Source of the DNA: Solanum dulcamara
Lineage: Eukaryota > Streptophyta > Magnoliopsida > Solanales > Solanaceae
DNA length: 64,000 nucleotides
Assembly: GCF_947179165.1 (NCBI RefSeq)
Contig: NC_077240.1
Coordinates: 53,034,001 to 53,098,000, forward strand
Direction of reading: 5' to 3'
The first letter of the stretch is position 1; each line of letters begins with the position of its first letter. The notes beneath the pieces are model-generated. The model had not been told where the DNA came from, ran no database searches, and saw only the letters and a list, made by a program, of their open reading frames with translations. Shown here piece after piece: positions 59,514 through 64,000 of this stretch. The position numbers and the translations under genes were made by a program.

Positions 59514-61977
59514 CTCATGTTATTTTGCAACCAGTATTGGCGTAGACTTTTAGTTCCATTACGGCCATGTCCCTCCCCTTTTTTTTTGGTCATTTTGATT
59601 TAACTTCTCCTATTGTATTCCCCCTTTTCTGTACGCACACATTCATTAGAGTGGACTACCGAGTAGTGCTAAAGTTCGGTCATATAATGACCTTTGGAGC
59701 CACTTTGATTTTTGGCTATTATTAGCTGGCATAGCTTTAAAGGAATTTGACATATAAGCTTCCCTATCCTCGATTCACTTTGTGTTTTTCTCATTGTTTT
59801 ACTACATGAGGCTTTCTATTCCTTTTTCTTTGGTTATTTATCTATTGCAACATCATTTGCGACCAACTCTATAACCAACATTTTGGCTTTTGGCCTACCA
59901 TGCTGTTATTTTCCTTCATAATGTCTCTTGAGTTATTCGGTATCCTTTCATGGTTACACTCTTGTGCTTTTGTACGCAGTCTCCTTCTAGTGTTATGTTG
60001 TTCAGGGCCTCGTCACAAACTTTTTAGCGCTGCCTTATGTAGCATTCTGGCTTCCGCTCAATTATTGATGGCTTCTGGACCTTTCTACTTGGTTCGGCAA
60101 GATATCTTATTGAAGTTTAGACGTCCGTCCCAATTATATTGCCATATTAATTGCCTTTACCTTACTTTTGCCATTTTCTCATTAACTTCCCCCCTTTAGA
60201 GGGTGCCTATACTTTCACCCGCTTATGCCTTGCTCTATATCTTTATATCCCATCGTAATTTCATCCAATTTCTTTCCTCAATCCACTTGATACTGCATCA
60301 TATCCCCGTCTATCTGTATATTTTATAACTTGACTATCCGCGTGCGGCGCCTTGATTAAATTACGAAACGACGAGAACCTTTCCATATCTAATGTGATGT
60401 CTTGTCTACTAATTTGTACTTGAATAATGTGACCCAGGGATCAACTCGTCCAAAGCCACCTTCTACTTTTCCTTTTTCAAGAATTACTTAGCAGTTGTAG
60501 TCGTTCCAATTCCAATTAGGCAGTGCTAGTATTCCGATGATAACTATTTAAGGTTTTCTTGAAGTAGTAGCTTTATCCAATCTATATCCTTTGCTTCTTG
60601 GGGCGAATAGAAGTTGCGCCATTTATTCCTTAAGTTTTCCATCCTCGTCCCTTAAGGGTTCCACCAATTTTGGGGCAACGTTGTGTACACGCGTCATTAT
60701 TTTTTTTCTTAAGCTCCCTGCTTTTACAGTGTTCTCAACGTAGGCTTTTAACTTAGTCAGCAAATACTAAGAGCACCTTACTAGTGGTCCTACTTTATCC
60801 CTCTATAGTTGTATCACACTGTTTAATTCATATTTAAATATCTCCCTTTTAGTTCGTACATATATTCAGTCCTTGACATCTCTTTGAGGTGCTTCTGTTA
60901 GAAGTTCTTTCCTCAATTAGTCGGTGGCAAATTATAAACTATTATCGTAACTCATTTTCCAACCATGGTTGGAAGAAATCAGAACCTCTTACACATCACA
61001 GTACTTCCCTTTTTATACTTGACCTACCTGGTCCCCTTCTGAGTTTATCTCGAGTTATGAACAACTCGTCTAATTTACAATAGGAGTTGAAGGCTTGGTA
61101 TTTTTTTCAAAAAGAGTGAAACTCATTCGTGGGATATCTTATCCTTCATCCTGAGCCCTCTATTTATATTCCTACAGTACAAATACAGTTGGAGATACCG
61201 TAGTCCGAACTTTCTACTTAAATAAGCTTTTGTTACTCCGAAACAATATTCTTCAAGTGAAAAGGGTGCCCCTTATCGACGACCTGAAGGATACCTCTTA
61301 CAGCTTTAGTTAAACATAGTAGGGATACTTGGTATCAATTTCTCAGACATCTCAAAATTCTATGCTTCATTTCCTTTTCCCCGTTCTAGGAAAATTTCGG
61401 CAGAGTTTCCTCTACACTTCTTACTATCCCATAACCTGCATGCAGAAAATACCAACCATGCCTCACAAGGCCAACAAATATATATATTCAGGTCATATCA
61501 CAGCCGCACAGGGCTTTTAATACCATCTCATATCGCAGCCACATAGGGCTTTCAATATCAATAATAATATAAAAATAATGGACTCACCTCATACGTCCAA
61601 CTTCAAACTACATTTGTTGCACTTCCTGTCTGCTTTCCTTTCTGGTTTCAACTTTACATCTCAATATTACATCAATACTTTACCTGACGGATATCTTCTA
61701 TGCCTTTACTTTACTTACCTGCATGCTTCGTAACTTTCCATATCGTCAATTACTTCCTTCTGTTGGTGTCGTCCTTCTGCTAAGATCCAAGGTTAGTATA
61801 AGGAATTTTCCTATGACTCGGATCTATAGCACGATCTCAGGATGTAGAAGAAAGGTAACATCCTAAATGTCCTATAGCTTCCTGTTTATAGATATGGCGC
61901 GCAACACATCGATAATCAATACTCTACTAGACACGGTCTGCAGACACTCCAAGGACGAACTGCTCTAATACCACTTT
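59514..61977 (-). mobile_element. Element A interior, leader and PBS side
   Basis: 59514-61590 duplicates 38134-40210. From 61591 it continues with single-copy leader (CATACGTCCAACTTC... to GACACGGTCTGCAGACACTCC), related to the leader of L at 32430-32797. The PBS on the minus strand is TGGTATTAGAGC (61962-61973), one change from the initiator tRNA-Met site. No coding motifs are visible. Confidence 0.75.
61962..61973 (-). promoter_or_regulatory. Primer binding site of element A (one mismatch)
   Basis: The minus strand reads TGGTATTAGAGC, four bases from the LTR edge at 61978. It marks the flanking LTR as A's 5' LTR. Confidence 0.8.
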
Positions 61978-64000
61978 TGTCACGACCCAACCTCGTAGGC
62001 CACGACTGGGGTCCGACCTGGACCCGTATGCATATCTATCAGCTATGGTCACATTGAACTGTAAATAAATAATATCATGTAACAAAGCCCTACTAGGCGA
62101 TAACATTTTCATAAACCTGTAGCCCTTTTTGTTTGTATCACAACATGACAGGGCACACAAGCCGACAAGGCTACCATAACATAATAACATATATCACATA
62201 TCATGTAGACCTAGCTTAATCAAACTGACATACACAACCTACATATACATGTTTGCAGACCTCTAAAAATATTAACGACAACATATGGCGGGACAGGGCC
62301 CCCGCTGTACCCCTGAACAGACAAAATAATTCTTATACATCAATGGATAGTATCAAAAACTAGGCCCCGATAGAATAGAGCCTTTTCCAGCTGAGCTGGA
62401 TGGAATCCTAAGTTGACGGACTTCCAAAACCTGTATCTGTACCTGCGGGCATGAACGCAGCCCCCCCGAGAAAGGGGGTCAGTACGATATATGTACTGAG
62501 TATGTAAAACATAACATAGTACAACTGGAGGTATATCCAAAATAGAGAAGCAGGGGAACCAATTATCAAATCAGAAATATGTACCAGTACTCTGTGAATC
62601 ACAAAAATATGCATGCTCAAATTTTCAATATAGCCGGCCCCGTCAGGGGTCCAGTGAATCATATATGTAGTATCAGTATCAGGCCCCGTGCCATCGCCAC
62701 CTTATTACAACACATCATCATAGTATTAGTATCAGGCCCGAGGCCATCGTCACCTTATTACAACACATCAACATAACATCAGTATCAGGCCCTAGGCCAT
62801 CATCATATATATACATACGGATGCTGGCCCCCTAGCGAGGGACTTGGTGAATAATGCAGTGAATTGCACGAATATGACAACTGGCCCGGGACCCAGAGAA
62901 GAAGTGTTACAGTATACACGAGTAGAGTAGTGAGAAACAAAACACAGTTTAAATCATCATCTGAGACTCAGCTCTATAAGAGGACTAAGTTATTGTTCAA
63001 GAATTCGAGTAACAGTATAGTCATTCTGGCTGCCCTCTAAATTCCATTAGGGGCTACATTGATTACATCTCGAGGTTCCTAGACATATACAAAAGTAAGA
63101 CTATTGACTTAAGAATTCCAGAGTATTTGTCTTCGAATAGTTTTATGACTATGAGTTTGTACATTCATACCTTTTAAACATATAAGAGTTTCCAGGGAAA
63201 TAGTTTAACTACCATAGAGTTCAACATCCAGTAGTAAATAAGAGATACTTAAGAATAGAATTACCCCGGAGCTCATATCACATTCAGCTTACAACTAGGA
63301 CATGCCAACAGAAGAAAGAGAATGAGCTTTACTTACCTATGCCAAAACATGTCAAGAGAAAGCTTTACATACCTCTTGGGAGTTACTCTTTATCCTGCTC
63401 GTCTCGTCGTCCTCTGAACCTATTCAATATTAAAGTAATACGAATATCAACTGCTCTTAGATTTCCAGCATCTTAGGTTACACCTTAGTATTAATGGAAT
63501 CAATTTCCTTAGTCGTTTCCTCGACTAGTTCTTTAGTTTGTTAAGGCGTTAACGAAAATTGGGCAGCACCTCCCCTATAATGTGCCCTATCCAAATTTCC
63601 AATTAGGTTCCTAAGACCTACAAACAACCAACAACAATAACCTGTAGCAATTCACACCAACAATATACAACATAAACTCCAAACGACTTATTCAAAAATA
63701 TGATATCACAATAAGACGTCTAGCCTTTATTTTGTAACGCCTTTAATTATATGCAACGGGGGGTCATGTGGCTTCTATTAGAAGAAACCTAACCCAAATT
63801 AGGACATATTTAAGCCCTGCAACAACAAGCCACACCCCTGCAGCAGCACCTCAAAAGAGCAATACTTTATTTCGACGACAATTCAACTATAGCGACTCCA
63901 ATTTCGCTTATTTCGACGGCCGAACTTTTCAAACCTTTTACCTAACTTCCAGCAGCCCCTAAGGCGTGTACAATACCCTAATTTAACATCATAAACTTCA
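61978..64000 (-). mobile_element. Element A, 5' LTR, cut by the window edge
   Basis: It starts TGTCACGACCC and aligns throughout with 20393 onward, including the hairpin pair (about 62460-62499), the three 53-bp units (62670-62776) and the GTTAAGGCGTTAACG block. By eye the two LTRs differ at several percent of positions, so A is clearly older than the large duplication. The promoter part and the terminus lie beyond the window. Confidence 0.8.

Larger units (their letters stand above)
43841..61590. repeat. Large segmental duplication, copy 2
   Basis: This 17,750-bp copy of 24354-40210 has one additional 1.89-kb unit. It starts directly against satellite (AAACGCA then CTCCCGAGC) and ends at GACTCACCTC, after which A's interior continues naturally into leader and PBS. 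The right end of copy 2 is therefore the ancestral junction and the right end of copy 1 the derived one. Confidence 0.95.

Noticed and set aside
43841..61590. Second independent insertion of element L
   Set aside because: Target-site duplication, host flanks and internal SNP pattern match the first copy, so it is a DNA-level duplication.

Overview
This window looks like eukaryotic, repeat-rich plant DNA, most likely from a eudicot and possibly from Solanaceae (family-level guess, low confidence). I find no intact host gene, tRNA gene, CRISPR array or bacterial feature. Nearly every base belongs to one related group of Ty3/gypsy LTR retrotransposons with very long LTRs (about 3.0-3.4 kb), to tandem duplications of them, or to one block of a ~182-bp satellite. 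The only recognisable coding remnants are short minus-strand pieces of the integrase C-terminal/chromodomain-like end of gypsy pol, of the kind seen in Del/Tekay-like chromoviruses. The LTRs run from TGTTACACCCC to GGGTCGTGACA in element sense. They are followed by a primer binding site for initiator tRNA-Met (TGGTATCAGAGC) and preceded by a purine tract.

Layout. 1-5862: broken LTRs in alternating orientation. 5863-13854: plus-strand element bodies that have lost most coding sequence, interrupted by a plus-strand LTR (8556-10912) and by a 0.6-kb island of unclear origin (10913-11489). 13855-20392: element C (minus strand), 3' LTR plus degenerate internal region. 20393 to beyond 64000: element A (minus strand) inserted in C, with 3' LTR 20393-23466 and 5' LTR from 61978 to the window end. 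Inside A sits element L (25901-38128), a complete minus-strand element with both LTRs, PBS, purine tract and a perfect 5-bp target-site duplication CCTTT. L has an almost non-coding 3.5-kb interior, so it resembles a non-autonomous large retrotransposon derivative (LARD).

A segment of A containing all of L (24354-40210) is repeated almost identically at 43841-61590. Between the copies lies a 3.6-kb junction: a 342-bp inverted copy of part of L's own 5' LTR, then about 18 monomers of a ~182-bp satellite. Within each copy, a 1.89-kb segment spanning L's leader, PBS and 5' LTR is itself tandemly repeated, twice in the first copy and three times in the second. The shared CCTTT duplication shows that the two L copies come from one insertion followed by segmental duplication.

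The most unusual content is 5S rRNA-derived sequence inside the internal regions. One form is antisense in elements C and A and a second, apparently independent form is sense in L. Also notable are a conserved pair of hairpins in the LTRs, one with a self-complementary core (ACATATGT), and palindromic CACGTG clusters just upstream of the LTR TATA boxes. All statements come from reading the sequence by eye; no alignment or database search was run.
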